From Spodoptera frugiperda (Eukaryota > Arthropoda > Insecta > Lepidoptera > Noctuidae): a stretch of 64,000 nucleotides of DNA. Location of the stretch: assembly GCF_023101765.2 (NCBI RefSeq), contig NC_064215.1, positions 10,602,001 to 10,666,000 on the forward strand, written 5' to 3'. The number at the start of each line of letters is the position of its first letter. Position 1 is the first letter of the stretch. A model generated the notes under the pieces. That model was not told the origin of the DNA, made no database searches, and saw only the letters and a program-made list of their open reading frames with translations. The translations under genes were made by a program, and so were the position numbers. Shown here in pieces: positions 43,389 through 56,532 of the stretch.

Positions 43389-43845
43389 ATGCCAAAATAT
43401 AGGTAATTACAGACATGTAAGTTGCTTGAAACATGCCTTAATCAAGTCCAAACGACATCAAATGGCATCAAACGTATCATAAGTAGGTATACAACGGATA
43501 ATCTTCACCATGCCCGAAAATGTACTCAAAACCAATAAAAAATGCAGTACCTACATTTAGTTTTCCTATTACTAACAAATATTGTTACCACATCGCTCGG
43601 TGTTTTGATAACAAATTCAACGAATACTTAATTACATTTTCGACATATCACTAAGTAAAATAATGCTTGAAACCCTTATCTTAGAGCTATTTTTAGGTTC
43701 ACGGACTGCTCCTGTATGTGTTACTTAATTATAAAAAAATTACTGATATGTAGCAAAGGTTAAAACAGCAAGCATTCGGTAGATTAGTGGTCACTAATAA
43801 TATAAATATTAGACTTTGGTATTCCATGACAACACCAGCAGTATT

Positions 43846-44052
43846 AATTATTACGTTATCGGCTTACTCACGTGAGTAGGAACGGGGTGGTTTTTAGTCA
43901 GTAAGAGTCTGACACTCCCTCCCGCCTCGCCCAGGGCGGGAGAAGTAACTGGATAATTTCCCCCCCTCCCCCTCAAAAAAAAAATCACGTAACTATTTGA
44001 CAAGGAACTCTAGCATCGCTTGAAACTAGTCGAGTTCTTCGTCAAACACTTT
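43846..44052. mobile_element. MITE-F copy split by a SINE-A insertion
   Basis: The left part (attaattattacgttatcgg, cttactcacgt) and the right part (aactatttgacaaggaactc, tagcatcgcttgaaactagt, cgagttc) belong to the palindromic MITE family. The middle of the MITE is also deleted relative to 1994-2213. The SINE-A copy at 43874-43984 interrupts it. Confidence 0.8.
43874..43984 (+). mobile_element. 5'-truncated SINE-A inside MITE-F
   Basis: This 111-bp insertion starts gagtaggaacggggtgg, continues tttttagtcagtaagagtc, tgacactccctcccgcc, gcccagggcgggagaag and ends in a C-rich then A-rich tail. It is flanked by tcacgt duplicates at 43868-43873 and 43985-43990. The 5' truncation and A tail fit retroposition. 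Confidence 0.88.
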
Positions 44053-44072
44053 TAAACTTATCAGAACCGAAA

Positions 44073-44250
44073 TCTATACTAATATACATATAAAGATAAA
44101 GATGAACAGTTTGTTTGATTGATCGCGCTAATCTTCGGAACTACTGGTCTGAATTGAATAATTATTTTTGAGAAGGGTTAAAGACATAACATCACGCTAC
44201 AATCAATAGGAGCCGAGCAGAGCCGGCGAAACCGAGCGGAAGCAGCTAGT
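44073..44250 (+). mobile_element. Non-autonomous Helitron copy
   Basis: Start tctatactaatatacatata, then gtttgtttgattgatcgcgc, ttcggaactactggtctgaa, tcaataggagccgagcagag and end gcggaagcagctagt. It is the plus-strand partner of the inverted copy at 33334-33530. Confidence 0.8.
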
Positions 44251-45813
44251 GATGAATATGAATCTATGATTTGCTGAGCTTGACAGACAAACAGTCTGAT
44301 GGACAATTCTATGTTGACGGTAAAAGTGTTTGTATGTAGATTTATTGAACCAAATGCTTTAACTTGCACTTCAACTGCTGTTAACACGGACAATTATATT
44401 ATTTATTTTACCTCTACTAAGCACATTATTTTACTAAATGCTACTAACTTTAAAATCTAACTCTAGACTCAAAAGTGTTAGCTTTACTGTCCCCTAAGGC
44501 GCTTTAAGTAACATCTTAAAAGATTTGAAGACGCCAAAAGGCTTTCAAAGCTAATCCTTGGCACGAATCCCAAATTACCATTTAAAATAGCTTCTAAGTA
44601 ATAATGCTGCAATTTTTCCTAAAAACATTGAGAAAATCTAAGGTAATCTGCGTTGGAAAAGTAGGTAATTCCTAATCCTGTTTAGATAATAACCGACTCT
44701 GACTATTCTGATAAATAATAAATAATAATATCAAACCAATCATTTTAGGTTGTTTACAAATAGCCCATCATCATTCAGTCCATTTTCATTTCCATTCACT
44801 ATAGGACATAGACATCGCCAATAGTAAGTCCATTAGCTCAATCTTCAACTCTTCACATAGAACTTTTTCCAAGCACTCAGTTGATATAATTACTTAATCG
44901 TACTGGAGAGCTCTGTTACTCCATACACTAATACACAAAACAACAATACACAAAACCCTTAAAAAAATTCCTCGACCAAATAAAGATCATAGCAGATCAA
45001 AACAAAACAAGTACAAACAACCCACGCGAACCAATACAACTACTCCCAATCTCAGTTGACATAGATCCTACGTACTACCATTCAAGAGTAGTATGGTAGC
45101 AACTAGCATTATCTCCTTCCATTAATCAATATATGGACGTAGGCGTTCATTCACGTTCGCTAGTCACTACTGCACTTACAAATGACCTTTGCAATCGATG
45201 CAATCATCATTATCTGCACGATTATACGGACGCGGGCTCATTCATGAAGTTATGTTGTGGCTTCACTGACTTTGTTTGAAGTATAGCGTCTTGTGGTTTG
45301 TAGGTCAGTGGGATCGGTTTGTGAAATTGTTGGGGATGGTTGGTGAAGTGTTGCGTGGGATTTTGGTTGATGTGTTGTACAGGGGGTTGGTATAAGTGAG
45401 TTTATAGTGCAAGTGGTTTTGACCAGTCTTCAAAAGTATTTTTAGGCAATAGAAATCATTAAAGAACTGTGAAAACTGAGCATTTAAAATTTGACAATTC
45501 TAACGATATAGGATGCCCGACAATGGGAAATCATCGAAATAGTAAATCTAATAACCAAAAATAAACGCATTTGTCTAGTCCACATAAAACATTTTCAATG
45601 GTCAATTCAAAGAATCCACTACACCATTCAACCCTACTCAGTCCTATAAATACCCAACTCACCCACAGACACTTCATACAAAAAAGTCTACAAACTACAC
45701 CTAGATTTAGTTCCAAGAATCCTAGCTTACTCAATAATTAGAGCTTCGGCGTCGGGGGGGAGATCTCGAAATAGAGTAGAGCGTAGCGTGGGCCCATTCA
45801 TAACTTGTGAACT
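44251..45813. other. Gene-free AT-rich stretch
   Basis: No supported exon or RNA gene. A run of G (tcggggggg) is at about 45752. Open frames on minus (44178-44393, 45531-45734) lack domain signatures. Confidence 0.35.
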
Positions 45814-45825
45814 GTGACGTCACAC
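45814..45825. promoter_or_regulatory. Palindromic CRE-like site TGTGACGTCACA
   Basis: A perfect 12-bp palindrome containing TGACGTCA, the consensus of CREB/ATF factors, with a half-site-like acgtcaca 17 bp further on. No adjacent gene is identified, so function is only suggested. Confidence 0.3.
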
Positions 45826-46253
45826 ACAGATGTCAACTGCAACGTCACATGATTTTATTGATAACAAAATGGCTGACGTTTGCTGTATTGACTGGACTTG
45901 TACCTGTTAAACTTCGATAGACTTTATTGTTTTTGTATTTAAGTCTATTATCATTTGCTGGGTATGGAAATTTTCAGGTACTTTAAAGTGATAGTGCCTA
46001 CATTTTCTAGATAAGCAGGCGTGGGTGGAATTTGTTTTTTCTTTATGAATGGGAAAATTTTCCTTTTTATACTGATGAATGGAGGACAGATTTAGACGTG
46101 CTATTTGTTTATTTTTAGGTGGTGCCGTGAGTGGGGTGTTTGTAAACATACGTTTGTTGTATAAGACTTTAGTGTAGATAGAAACATTAAGTAATAAACT
46201 GTAGATACTTATTAGAAGGTGGTTCAGGAAAAACTGTCGATAGTTGAAACTAT

Positions 46254-46410
46254 TTTTTTTAAGAGAAGACATTGGATGACTCTCCCTACGACTAGGGTGA
46301 GGTGTAAGGGAGTGTCAGACTCGTACTGACTAAAAACCACCCAGTTCCTACTCCTGCTTTTCAAGCCGGTGCCCCGGCAACCCGTTAGGTCTGCCGCGGC
46401 TCTGGGTTAA
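46254..46410 (-). mobile_element. SINE-A copy, inverted
   Basis: It reads on plus T-run, gacattggatgactc, gggtgaggtg, gggagtgtcagactcgtact, gactaaaaaccacccagttc, caagccggtgccccggcaac and gttaggtctgccgcggctct. A decayed full-length copy on minus. Confidence 0.78.
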
Positions 46411-48479
46411 GATAGATATGGTCCTATCACATGGTCTATCAATGCCACTACTTTTACTTTTAAACAAAACACCGGAAATTGACAAAACTACAAACAAAAA
46501 CAATACCGGTCCTTTGATACGAAAAATTCTAAATACATTTTCAAATTACCTGCTCATAGTGCTCATTTCTAACTTGACGTATAGGTTTTTTAAACCACAG
46601 GTCAAATACAAATAAAATACGTATACAATGAGCTTCCATTCACTATCAAGGCCAAAACTGTGGTTCAAGGGAGGCCAATCAATTCAAATCTGATTAATTA
46701 TAAATAAACATTGCTTTTTGTATGGTGACTGAGTATTTTTTGCAAATTGACGTTCGAGTTTACGAATTAAGGTTTCTGTGTGTATTTTGAGACTGATTGA
46801 CAATTTTGATTGACGACTTGATTAGCTGTTTATTGTGTGATGACATGTACAAGATTGGTTAGTGTTAAGTATTACTATTTTAAGCTTTACTCACTGGTTT
46901 TAATTTGCGAATTCGTCTGCGGATCTAAACATCGTACTAGTTAACTCTGTATGCATAGATCTTTTGGGAAATCCTTGATTGGTGGATATCCAAAAAATCT
47001 AACTAGCAGTATCATTTTAGCTCTAGTTTTAAATATGTGTCAGCTCGAAACGATTAAAAACAGAAAATCACCTATATGTTAGGTACTACTTGATTGATTT
47101 GCAAGTTAAAATGTAGGGAAATTTCGCCTCTTTTCTTTTCTCTTCTCCTCTAATAATATCTTCTGATTTATTTAGTTGTGGGATCCAAGACAGTTCATTC
47201 CCCTGGGACGCGCCGGACTTACGTTGTATCTGTAGAACCTGGCTTACCGGAGTTCCAGCTGTTTTAGGATTCTGATAGGTTCGTGTCTATTACATTTACA
47301 ACGACAATTACAAGCAGTAAAATGTGGGTGTATTTCTGAAGTGATTCATAAGTACATCTACTTACCCTTTCAGAGAATTATCTAACTTTGTCCAATTTGT
47401 TTCTATCTAAAAATAGAAGCTGTGATTGGTCGTTGAGGAGCTTCCCGATGACAGATAGACGGACGTCTAGACAGATTGACAATGGGATCTACATTGATAC
47501 ATTGATCTAGAATCAATTTCGAGCAAAAGGGCTGAAAAGATATTACGTGTGTTTTAAGAATATTTTCTTTGAGTGTAACTAATGCCTGTTATACAGAAAT
47601 ATTATGTAATATACGTCTGAGGGGTGCTTACATACATTATAACTTAATACATAAGGTTCAGTTCTATCGTCTTGAGAGCGAGCCAGTATTAAGCGTCCTG
47701 GTTGGATGGACAGGATACAATATTTACATGCATACTTCTACAAAGAGTTTAAAATAGGTACTAAATCTTGTGAGACGAATTTTAAACTTCCGATACAACA
47801 ATTTTTACTTCTTGCTATCGAATGGCATTTCAAAATTCAAGACCAAATACTTCCATTAATTTGCGAGTGCGTATATGTATCTCCTTGCGGATAATGCCGT
47901 TATTATTTAAATATCAGTTAATGTATCAAACTATAATAGTAATGCCCACCGCATTACCAAAGAAATATCTACTTATAACAACTTACTAAGAAACTGTCGC
48001 ACAGTGACACATTTTATTTTTGGGAGCAAAGTTTTCTCGGCGGGAGTTTTACCCACGCATGAACCGATACTAGTTAAAATTTAGTTATTCTCTATTATAT
48101 CCACGATGTACTCTCCTACTTAGTTAATTAGTCCAAAAATATTACCATAATTATGGACATAATTTTCAATATAATATGGTATTTTGTCACGCCAGGAGAT
48201 ATAGTGATAGGTATTTTTGATACATTAGAACAGGAGACAGAATAGTTATTTCAAGCTGATTTTTGCACCCATGGTTTTCGCAATTTTTAAATGTGACGTT
48301 ATGATGTATATTATTTTAGCTAAGTGAGCTAATTCCGAGGCTTTGGGCGATTAGGACCAAAACAAACTGTAACTGTAACGTAAAAGGAATTAGCTTCAAA
48401 ATATTCAGTGATAATACAAAGTTGAAAATTTTAACTAATACTTAAAATACACTTCATCCTTAATAGGACTACCATAACA
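46411..48479. other. Gene-free stretch with scattered repeat crumbs
   Basis: Around 47195-47275 a GC-richer patch (gggacgcgccggacttacg, aacctggcttaccggagttc) resembles a lepidopteran dispersed repeat. Otherwise AT-rich, with no exon recognised. Confidence 0.35.
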
Positions 48480-48655
48480 TAACCCAATTACCTCCTTTCC
48501 CAATCCCCAATTCCCCAAAAACCCTTAAATTCCTAACCGCCAAAAGTTCGGCAACGTACTTGAATGCCTCTGGTGTTTCGAGTGTCCATGGGCGACGATT
48601 GCTTACCATCAGGCGATCCGTCTGCTCATTTACCAGCTTAAACTATAAAAAAGTC
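48480..48655 (+). mobile_element. Retroposon family C, plus copy
   Basis: Order: tttcccaatccccaattccc, aaattcctaaccgccaaaag, tgcctctggtgtttcg, gtgtccatgggcgacgattg, cttaccatcaggcgatccgt, ctgctcatttacc, then aaaaaag. The sense strand ends in the A-rich tail. Confidence 0.75.
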
Positions 48656-49763
48656 GTTAAAAAACTAAAATAACTTATATACATCACTGTTAAAAACAAA
48701 TCAATCAATCCAGCATCGGAGATGGAAAGCTACTAGACTCACTCAGTCAGACTAGTGAAAGTAACAAAGGTCATTACGAATAACAGTATTTAATAAATAT
48801 TACTTTGTGTAATAAAATGATGGAACGGTAATTATAATTGTGGGTAATGGTAATACCAGGCAGGCGGTGGGCGGCGCGTGGGCGGCTCACACCCAACACT
48901 AAAACTGCGGAGATATCAAATAAAAGGATTATTTCATTTAAATTTTCATTTTAAATTAAAATGTTGGAAAATATTGCGGCTGCGAATATCGTGTTACTTG
49001 AGATTTTGGGATTTTATTTTTAGTTTATAATGGATTAACATTTGCTGTTTTTCTTTGATAAGTATTTTAATTTAATTAATAAGTAATATATTGGTATTTG
49101 AAGCGTGTATACAATTACGAGTGGCTAAATATAGTTTTATGATTAAATGATAGGCTAAATTTAGTCACTGACTGCTGATAGAAAAGTATTTAATGCAAAA
49201 TCGGAAGATTTAACGCCTATTTCTTGGTATTTCTTGGTAACAATTTTGTTCCAAAAACAATGCTAATGACTGGATTAAGTAACCATTAAATGACTCTGAG
49301 TACGGCGATAAGAGGTATTTTGAAATAAGTGTTTTACATAATAACTTAACGTTAATTTTATTTACGGTTTTCCAAATTCGGAGTATAAGTTCAGAAATTT
49401 CCCTATGGGAAACCAACGTATGTGTAAATCATTTCAAATGAAAATGTGTGTATGTAAGTCAATTAAGTATTCATAGTATTGTTCCAATTTTCGTGTTTGT
49501 CGACTAAAACTGATATTCATAATGAGATGTAAATTACAACCCTTATGGAGGTCTAAATCAGGTTAACATACCCTCATCTGTTTAACTAATTTAAGAATTT
49601 TGAACTTAATGTTTTTTTTTTTTGTTAATAAAATTGAAAATATCTTGAAGAAATGTCTGTCAGTACGATTGGTCACAATAGGAATTGTATTTATTATTTC
49701 TCTCGATAACATTATTGCGTTAACAGGACCTAAGAGAAAAATAAAACTAGGAACTAGTAGTAA
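48656..49763. other. Gene-free AT-rich stretch
   Basis: A GC-rich snippet at 48860-48890 (caggcggtgggcggcgcgtg) stands out, with no splice or repeat context. Overlapping open frames on both strands near 49563-49863 include the left end of the next element and are not genes. Confidence 0.35.
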
Positions 49764-50381
49764 TGCGCCTACCACACGTGCATGCCTGACCACAGTTTTG
49801 ATTGCACATGCTTGTCGCATGAAAAGACTGAACACGGATGTGTCTACCACACGGCACAGTTAAGTACGCGCAAGCCACATTCTTGTCGACATCGTCGGCG
49901 TGGAAACAATGTTTCCCAATGAAGAACTATTTCTTCTGCTATTATTTTTCAAGTGTTTGCTTGTGAAAAAAAAGAAAATACAAAAGTCAAAGTGTAAACG
50001 ATCAAAGTAGACAAAAAATGGCTGTTGAATAGAAAAATTCATTCACATATACATCTACTCAAGGATTTAAGAGATGAGCCAAGCGATTGGCGGAATTAAT
50101 TATTATTATTATTATTCATTTTTAACGACTGCGCGTACAGTTACTCCACTCGTCTAAACTGAGAGCGGCTTGAACACTGAACTACCAACCACACGCGCAG
50201 ACAAGTTTGTACAAGTATAGCTTGCGCATGCCAGATCATTTCAAGCAAGTTTAAAAACCATCAAGCCAAGCATTGGAGTTTGCGCATGCTACCGTTTTAC
50301 CAACTACACGCACAGTGTTCAGTGTACAAGCTGGCATGCGCAAGTAAAACTGCGGTCAAGCATGCACGTGTGGTAGGCGCA
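49764..50381. mobile_element. PIF/Harbinger-like non-autonomous element, 618 bp
   Basis: Terminal inverted repeats of about 48 bp (tgcgcctaccacacgtgcat, gc-tgacc-cagtttt) are flanked by the 3-bp duplication TAA at 49761-49763 and 50382-50384. A TAA/TWA target is the hallmark of PIF/Harbinger. Inside, a plus frame at about 49890-49985 reads VETMFPNEELFLLLLFFKCL followed by a basic KKKRKY stretch, possibly the start of a lost transposase. Further inverted copies of cacacg and gcgcatgc motifs lie near the right end. Confidence 0.85.
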
Positions 50382-50384
50382 TAA

Positions 50385-51040
50385 ATGTAGATAGAAGCTT
50401 CAGTCTTAGTTTTTGCAAACAATGGACATTATTGGTCCCATCCAGCGTTCAAGGGTTCACATAGGCTCCTTTATATGACCAGTACGAAACCACCTTGACC
50501 AACTAACTAATATCAAAAAGAACCCGTTTTACAAACATCGAGACACTACAGGGTTTTCAAACCAGATTTAGATTTAGATTTCAGCCATGATCGTCCCAAT
50601 CCAGGGCAAAGGCCAAAGACAAATCCTACGACAATCGTGAAGTTGTACCAGTTCAAAGTTTTCCTACTTGGAGAGTGATGACGCCCTTTCCACCTCGTTA
50701 TCAGGTCGAGTGACGTCACACCATGACGTATACCTAATCTCAGCTCAAGTATTTCACACCAAAACATTTTCGTCACGAAGTTTCTTTTCCCTTATATTTT
50801 ATTATGCTGATCAAGTAAGGATGGATGTTCAGATCTGATGTAATTTCCACGAAATATTCATTATTTTTAGGGGATTGGGGTTGAATTTTGATTAATTTTA
50901 ACTTTGATATTATCAAAAGAGTGTTATGTGGGTTTGGTATTTCCATAACGAAGAGGTAGACAGTTTATATTGCAGAAACAGTATCAATTTTTCGCCAAAA
51001 TCTGATAAAACATCATCCAAAAATTTCTGTCAGTATAATT
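50385..51040. other. Gene-free stretch with a repeat-like patch
   Basis: A GC-richer patch at 50550-50770 contains gtcccaatccagggcaaagg, similar to a lepidopteran dispersed repeat, and a CRE-like gtgacgtcac near 50710. A 76-codon minus frame there has no recognised domain. Confidence 0.35.
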
Positions 51041-51100
51041 AAGTACCCAAGTAACCAATTAAGTAACCAAGTAACCAATTAAGTAACCAATCAAGTATAT
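51041..51100. repeat. Short tandem repeat (aagtaaccaatt units)
   Basis: About five irregular copies of aagtaacca(att), starting taagtacccaagtaacc, form a 60-bp microsatellite-like array. Confidence 0.8.
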
Positions 51101-53573
51101 TTTCGAATTTATCGCATAAGCAAAAAATATTAATAAAAATTACTACCATACTTATTCTATCATCCATTCCAAATGATAAATGATAATGATAAATGATATT
51201 TATTTTGCAAATAGGTTATAAAATAACACTTTTACACGTCAATATGGTCTAGTTACTTATATAATAAAGAAAATCCAGAAGGCGCCTATAGGGAACAAAA
51301 CATGTGCACATTACGTAACTTCCTACGGAGTACGGACATGGGCGGTTGCCTAACAGTATTTGAATACACACATGTGCTAGTAACAACCGCATACGTTTTG
51401 CCGCATGAGGTGCTTAACCCACGCAAACATAGCACTAAGACAATTAGTTAATAGTTTACACCCAAAACCCGGACTACAGACCACCTAATCCGTTTACCTT
51501 AATTACAATCTACAATTAACACTAACCGTCTGATACGTTACGCTAATGTTTGATTCGGGTTTACTACATTTCTGACAACTCCATTGTGAAGTATCAGTTT
51601 GGGCTTGAACGTATAATAGTCTTTCTTGATAAATAATACAATATAGAAGATAGTTCTTGATAGTAAATTTATTTGTTTCACGAAAACTTGAGTAATATAA
51701 AAACAACAATAACCGGAATAATGAAGTAGGTCAACCAAGTTTTGTCTCCGTGAGGGATTCGCAACACTGAACCTAATGAGGTTACAAATGGCTAGCGACT
51801 AGCACCACAAGACAGTACACCCCATTCTTTAGTTCCTGTATGAAAGACATGGCCATTAATATAAATAATGAACGGTGTATTCGTCGTGGGCATAGCAACA
51901 AAAATGTTGAATTCTGTCTGCCCAGACCCCAGTAAATCACAAAGGTAGGTCAGGGTACATCGCAAAAACAGAACAAAGAGACGACAACCAGTCCTCTTGA
52001 CCTCCAGACGGCGGCCATGTTGGATGCCGAGGGTTGTCACTCACTGAGCCGACGGATTATTTGAATGATGACAGTATTGTGAACACCCTACTCCTTAATG
52101 TAGCTAATGTATTTTGCTTACATTTATTACCATTTTGGGAGTACGAAATGATGTTTCTATTACATTGTTATTCGTAACTTACTTTCTAGGAGCTATATGA
52201 ATATGTAGTATACCTTAGGTAAGCTAGAACTAGTTGAATGTAAACGAGAACTAAAACAATATTTAGTAGTTTCAGAAGCCGGGTATCTAAACGATTAGAC
52301 CCTAACTTAGGTTAACGAACACAATAGATCTCAATAAAAATTAAGAAGTAAGGACAAATATCCAGGTTCAGGCACCTCAATCAAAAGTAAATGATTATAA
52401 AATTTTAATGGAACCAATTTAGGAAACATGGCGTCCACTTTTGGAAATGTCGAACGAACGAGAACTAAGTCTGTGGTGACAAATGCGTGGTGACCTCAAG
52501 TATGTGGATGCGACATTTGTCAAACTAATGTGTTGAAGCTAGACGACTACTAATAGCTCATATTAACAGCTGATTTGTTCGTTTCCTTGAGTGAATACAA
52601 AGATTTTCGCAGTTCAACGCTCCGCAGATGACATAACTTAGACAGTTTTGAGAACGTTTTTTAATTGTGCATATTTGAATGTGTAAGTGCAATGGTACCA
52701 GGATCGTAAGGTCCTATATCCATTTATGTTTAATTAGGAGTATTGATTTTACGTCCAGGAAAAGTTTGGAGTAAGTTTGGGGGCGGGAAAAGTTATTTGT
52801 CTGCTTTGTTTGACTTTCAAAGGTAAGGAAAGAACGGACACAGGTCAAATTTAAGAATGGGACTTACACTTTTACCTTTTGTTAACTGTGTGACTACAAT
52901 ATGCATGTACCTATGGAAATGTATGTAGTTATGGTCATATCAATAGATGTCATATTTAGTCCTATCTTGAGACTATTTAATCTATAGCCATTTCCAGAAT
53001 TTACATCAACAAAATAAACAAGCCCAAATTACTCTCAAAACTTTTGTTCGGCCCAAGAATCGGGACACAAAAATGTACGTTTTTAAACACCGCCATGAAA
53101 TAAACGGTCTCTTCCGGTGTCTGGTGAACGGGACCTCCATAGATCTATTCATTTAAGTGAGGGGTCTCCTAGACCCCTCGTCTCGTCTCGAGTCCCGTTG
53201 TCATACAAGCTTCAAGTAACGGGTAATGAATTCAGATAACCGGTTTGGAGATATTGAAGAGACATAATTTGGTCATCGCGATTTGCCTTTATGGAACAGT
53301 TGTGTGGGGAATTGTTCTAGAAGGTAGGACATTTTAAATGGATTTTTTATATATTTTTAATAGTTCGCCGTAGCTCCACTGGGACTTGCAACTGGTGAAA
53401 TAAGAATGAATACCTATGCAAATAAATCGAAAGTTGTTAAACAATAGCATCGTGCCTGTTATTATTATTTCCTTTTGACGTCTTCCTTCCTGCTTTGGAC
53501 ACATTATCTACTTCATACAGAAAGTCTCTCTTCTCTAATTAAATCGTTGTGATCCCGCGTCATTTTAACCTAT
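51101..53573. other. Long AT-rich stretch, one weak first-exon candidate
   Basis: Apart from the candidate at 51965-52020 I see no gene. At 53160-53180 a palindrome, gaggggtctcctagacccct plus c, occurs in a GC-richer island (53040-53220) that may be regulatory or a repeat. Confidence 0.35.
51965..52020 (-). CDS. Candidate first coding exon with signal-peptide-like start
   Basis: On minus an ATG in good context (ccaacatggcc) opens MAAVWRSRGLVVVSLFCFCD, a basic then hydrophobic N-terminus resembling a signal peptide. It is followed by a possible donor (gat then gtaccc). The block is GC-richer than its flanks. Another frame starting at 52040 is open for 82 codons with no recognised domain. No downstream exon was found, so this is speculative. 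Confidence 0.2.
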
Positions 53574-53718
53574 TCGGAGCTGCCTAGCGGGTTTACCAGG
53601 GCTCCGGCTCGAAAAGCAGGAGTAGGAACGGGGTGGTTTTTAGTCAGTAAGAGTCTGACACTCCCTCTTGCCTCGCCCAAGGTGGGAGAAATCATTGGAT
53701 GATTTTCCCCCTTAAAAA
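53574..53718 (+). mobile_element. SINE-A copy
   Basis: Order: ttcggagctgcctagcgggt, ttaccagggctccggctcga, aaagcaggagtaggaacggg, tttttagtcagtaagagtct, gacactccctcttgcctcgc, ccaaggtgggagaaatcatt, ggatgattttccccc, ttaaaaa. One of the best preserved bodies of the family. No target duplication was established. Confidence 0.85.
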
Positions 53719-55789
53719 CACTCCTATAATCGCCTAAATCCATCAGCACTGGCGCCAAAGATTTGACTAACGCGAAGTTTATACATACGTATATATACAA
53801 TATACATAGACATAGATCATACAATACAATAATATATAAGAAATCCTATATTTGCATACTTCGCTCCAAGGATTTACTATGAGCAGCAAATATTGACTGG
53901 TAACAATAACGTTCTTTGAAACAACATTATTTGTTTAATGTACACACGGGTACCGGGAAACGGTACCTACGTCATATTTATGTAAATAGGAACGGTATAT
54001 AGTCAAAGGGATTGTAAGGAAAAACAGCCATTTCATGTTTTCTTTGATGTTCGTTCGCTTGAAATGACGTTTACTGCTGGACTTTGTCTCCTCAAAAGTT
54101 CCAGCTAGAGCTAGCCACATCATTACATCACACATATCATCAGCCTATAAGTGCTGACCAAACGCCTATTCTCGCACGGAGAAGGTTAAAACATTAATCG
54201 CCAAGCTCAATGCGGGTTACCGCATTATGCCGGTCATTTATTAACACAGTGATTTTCAGTAACCGCTAATAACGACCCTAACAATTACCTTTTCCTGTAC
54301 CAGTTTACACTACCCGAAGATAGGCTCGGGATGCCTAGCAGTGAATGTCCACTTAAGTTTAAAATAATTCGATATACAGCAAAAAGAAAAATCTATAAAA
54401 TAAAATGTATCATCAATATGCATTATAACGGCAAAAATCAAAGCTTTTTCTAGCAAAGTGAATGCAGTTGCAAATAAAAATGTAACAAACAACAGGTTTA
54501 TAACATAACATCCTATATCCAAACACCATACAATGCAACACCAACCTTCTAGCATTAAAAACAAAGTTCAATATCGCCTGCATGATAGAAAGTAATAGAT
54601 GGACTTGTCATAAAAAAAATTTGCTTGGAAAGAAAAATAGCACAATTATGGAATTTTCGAAACAGGATACTATTGAACAACACTCGAGTGTTCGAGTATT
54701 GTTTTACATTAGTAATTCGCTTTATAGTGAAATATGAACTTTTGTGTTATTTCTACACCTATACCGTTGTTTCTAGGCAAATTCTTGAGTATTTGTTGTA
54801 ACGTTATGAATTGAATATTTATAACCTAAATACATGTATAAACAAAATTATGAATTTCTGGACTTCATCTCCTTTTTATGATATAGGGAGTAAAACAAGC
54901 AGACTGATCATTTTGTAGTAAGTGATTAGCGCCGCGTATGAACACTCACCATGGCAATACCAAAGCAGCTAGAAGTTTAATTTTCGATTTGTTTTTTGGT
55001 GCATCGTGCCCGGTGCAAAATAAATATATTTTCTTTCTTTCTATCTTTCAAGTGCATTACCAGCCCTTTGCCCAAAGTGCCCAGCTTTTTGAATACTACC
55101 TAAATTTAGATTTACCTACTTATTGAACTACTAGAACTCATTACTTACCAAATATTACGATTAGACTCTAGTTACCAAACTATGTTACACTAAACCAATT
55201 AATGGGCAAAACTTAAAACATCAAACTACTATTAGTATTACACAATACTACTATTTTTTTCACTCTTTATCTCAGGCGGTAAATACGATATCCTCTTGTA
55301 ATCAACTTTACAAAACTTAGGGAAGGAAATTCAACAAAACATTTACTTCATACAAGTACGAATATACAATACTTATCCTATATGTATAAAACATGCAGTT
55401 TTGTTAAAAATACTTGGTAGTTGCGCACGCGCATGAATGGTTTTACTGACCAAGTCCGCCATTTTGGATTTCAAATTGTAATATCACTTTCCGGTCAGGT
55501 TGTGGTTGATGTTGATTACGTACAAATCTATATGAATACCTCTTCTCGGTTAGTATTCAAAAATGTGATAAAATTGACTGCGAAGTATGAATTAGGTTTC
55601 CATAGCAACTGCATCATATCATTTCTTCGGTAGATAATTTTAGGGATGTTTGATGACAAGGAAGCAGGTGGCCTACACAGTTTCATCTATGTCCTGTAAA
55701 ATGGGACGAGCTTTCTTTCTTTTTATTTTTTTTTCTTTTTTTTTCTGGGACAAGCCCGCCACAACCTCCCATACCGCTGCAACGAACGA
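53719..55789. other. Gene-free AT-rich stretch
   Basis: No exon recognised. A fragment near 54905-54960 (gtgattagcgccgcgtatga, acactcaccatgg) is a decayed piece of retroposon family C. T-rich tracts lie near 55720-55745. Confidence 0.35.
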
Positions 55790-55945
55790 AGGAGCTTATT
55801 GCCAAAAACGTGCCAGCAGTACAAACCCACTACATTTTTATGTGATAAGATCGACAATGGACTAGTGACTCCTTAGGTGATCACACCCATTCATGAGCGA
55901 CACTGGATCACTTACTATCAAATAATCCGTCTAATCATTTGTCGC
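55790..55945 (+). mobile_element. Retroposon family C, decayed copy
   Basis: It has attgccaaaaacgtgccagc, a gtacaaacccacta block, then tgatcacacccattcatgag, cacttactatcaaataatcc and gtctaatcatttgtc. This follows the family order (number-of-copies motif, gccatgga-like box, cttaccatcaggtgatccgt equivalent) with many substitutions. Confidence 0.5.
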
Positions 55946-56532
55946 TGAATAATGTACATATTATGTGAAATGAATCACTTGTCATCTGTAGAATATAAAA
56001 GCATTATAAAACTTAGTCATACTCGTACCTACCAAAATAAACATCTTAAGTTTTCGAGGAACAATTAAAATATATTTTTTCTAGATATATCGAAACGGAA
56101 TTGATATCCTATCACTTATTACGAGTCGGGTTTCCCCTAAGTTGGTAGGTGGTACCATGGGATCCGTGGTCACGATAAAAGCAGGAAGGTTGCGGTTCAA
56201 TATCGAGCGTACGCTTCCGTCTATAATCTAAGTTCTTGATAAAAGGGACCCACTAATTGGGTGTTTTGATCCTTACAATATTATATCGTTCATTAAAAGT
56301 ATTAAAAACCATGTTATGGGTTCTCCATGGCAGTTACTATGAGTGTTAAGGAAAATACCGTTTGTCCTGAAGGAATATTTTCGTTATTTTTGCATGTGGT
56401 TGTACTTACTTCACAGGCTCATGCGATAAGTGTCGTATGAGCTGGCAATGCTAGTAGGTAGGTGACTGTAAGGGCAAAGGAGTGGGGAGTCCCGGAGTGT
56501 GGCATAAAGTAATGTGGTTTTGAAAGGACAAG

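Noticed and set aside
49563..49863. Overlapping open frames of 95 and 87 codons
   Set aside because: They run across the boundary of the Harbinger-like element, so they are chimeras of flank and transposon.
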